Below, in pieces: positions 41,028 to 41,340 of a stretch of DNA of 41,340 bases. A program made the translations under genes and the position numbers. The notes beneath the pieces were generated by a model. That model was given only the letters and a program-made list of their open reading frames with translations, did no database searches and was not told where the DNA came from. This DNA is from Ruminococcus sp. AF46-10NS. Its GTDB lineage: Bacteria; Bacillota; Clostridia; Lachnospirales; Lachnospiraceae. The DNA lies in assembly GCF_003474435.1 (NCBI RefSeq), contig NZ_QRNF01000029.1, positions 1-41,340 of the forward strand, given 5' to 3'. How positions within the stretch are numbered: position 1 is the first letter of the stretch; each line of letters begins with the position of its first letter.

Positions 41028-41175
41028 TCATGTGGCTGCAGCTATCAGAACTGTACAGATCATGTGCAGAAAGACTGTGGAACGAATGGTCGATCTTCTG
41101 GAGAATGAATCTCAAATTGAGGAGAATGTGTGTGTTCCCTGTGAAATAGTTCGCAGATGTACTACAGATTATTAA
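41023..41175 (+). pseudogene. LacI-family regulator C-terminal remnant
   Basis: Overlapping the MATE stop codon in another frame, 50 residues read TDHVAAAIRTVQIMCRKTVE followed by RMVDLLENESQIEENVCVPC and EIVRRCTTDY, with TAA at 41173-41175. LacI-type repressors end with such a helix, a loop and a strand of the type LPCEIVRRxT. The rest of the repressor is missing, so a deletion joined it to the MATE gene. Confidence 0.55.
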
Positions 41176-41188
41176 AGGTGAATCAGAT

Positions 41189-41229
41189 AAGTCCCCGGCG
41201 GAGCTGCAACAGGCGTACGCAGGGGACTT
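41189..41229 (+). terminator. Hairpin terminator after the MATE gene and LacI scrap
   Basis: AAGTCCCC (41189-41196) pairs with GGGGACTT (41222-41229) around a GC-rich 25-base loop, followed by a short T-rich tract. Confidence 0.55.
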
Positions 41230-41253
41230 TGTTTGTGTGACAGTAAAAATAAA

Positions 41254-41272
41254 CCCCCTGCTATGCAGGGGG
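41254..41272 (-). terminator. Terminator for a minus-strand gene beyond the window end
   Basis: CCCCCTG-CTATG-CAGGGGG is a tight hairpin. On the minus strand it is followed by TTTATTTTTA, so it would end a gene entering from the right. Nothing coding is recognised from 41273 to the end. Confidence 0.55.
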
Positions 41273-41340
41273 AGGGAAGATCTTTAGATATAAGTAATCT
41301 CCTGTGTTAAAATAAATGTAGGTCTGCAAACCACAAATAT

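Noticed and set aside
1..41340. CRISPR arrays, tRNA or rRNA genes, prophage or conjugative modules.
   Set aside because: No regularly spaced direct repeats, no cloverleaf-like or ribosomal RNA sequence, and no phage structural or conjugation proteins were seen on reading both strands.

Overview
The window looks like a chromosome segment of a strictly anaerobic, low-to-mid GC gut Firmicute, most likely a Lachnospiraceae member of the Blautia/Dorea/Ruminococcus type. The basis is the AGGAGG ribosome sites, sigma-A type promoters with TATAAT boxes, anaerobic metabolism (AsrABC sulfite reductase, hybrid-cluster protein Hcp) and family content. No rRNA, tRNA, CRISPR array or prophage was seen.

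Layout. 1-3.5 kb: a LysR regulator divergent from a three-gene hydroxyarylic-acid decarboxylase operon (UbiD-like LpdC, UbiX-like LpdB, LpdD chaperone), with two adjacent palindromes between them. 3.5-9.3 kb: a MATE fragment, a Lon-like AAA+ ATPase without protease domain, a frameshifted LacI regulator, a gamma-carbonic-anhydrase-like protein and an AGCS alanine/glycine:sodium symporter with a strong hairpin in its leader. 9.3-15.4 kb: a membrane diguanylate cyclase, then a scrap yard (amidohydrolase, Crp, MmcQ/YjbR, cache-domain and adenine deaminase pieces) around an esterase gene and a large secreted cysteine-peptidase-like protein with tandem repeats. 15.4-22.3 kb: a MATE exporter, a frameshifted secreted protein, an AlbA_2/RecG-like ATPase gene lying between two 12-codon low-molecular-weight phosphatase stubs, and a LysR-flavodoxin-carboxymuconolactone decarboxylase/cupin cluster. 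22.3-28.9 kb: a truncated, nonsense-mutated IS3-family element that cut a crp-like gene, deoB, an IS630 scrap, an MFS/AraC divergent pair, and several gene scraps ending in a frameshifted MBL hydrolase. 28.9-34 kb: a MATE exporter, a soluble hybrid histidine kinase and hcp on the opposite strand. 34-38.5 kb: two Crp/Fnr regulators in series followed by asrABC. 38.5-41.3 kb: a GNAT acetyltransferase, scraps and another complete MATE exporter.

How the genes work together. The most coherent unit is hcp - crp1 - crp2 - asrABC, a redox/nitrogen-oxide/sulfite module. A Crp-type palindrome sits over the crp1 stop codon, at about -41.5 of a predicted crp2 promoter, which suggests a regulatory cascade. 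The decarboxylase operon probably detoxifies or uses plant phenolic acids under LysR control.

A window-wide pattern deserves caution. Six otherwise good reading frames (lacI twice, adenine deaminase, a secreted protein, MBL hydrolase, asrA) are each broken by what looks like one missing base in a run of identical bases. This may be sequence-consensus error rather than biology. The doubly truncated gene scraps are a different matter and look like genuine decay.
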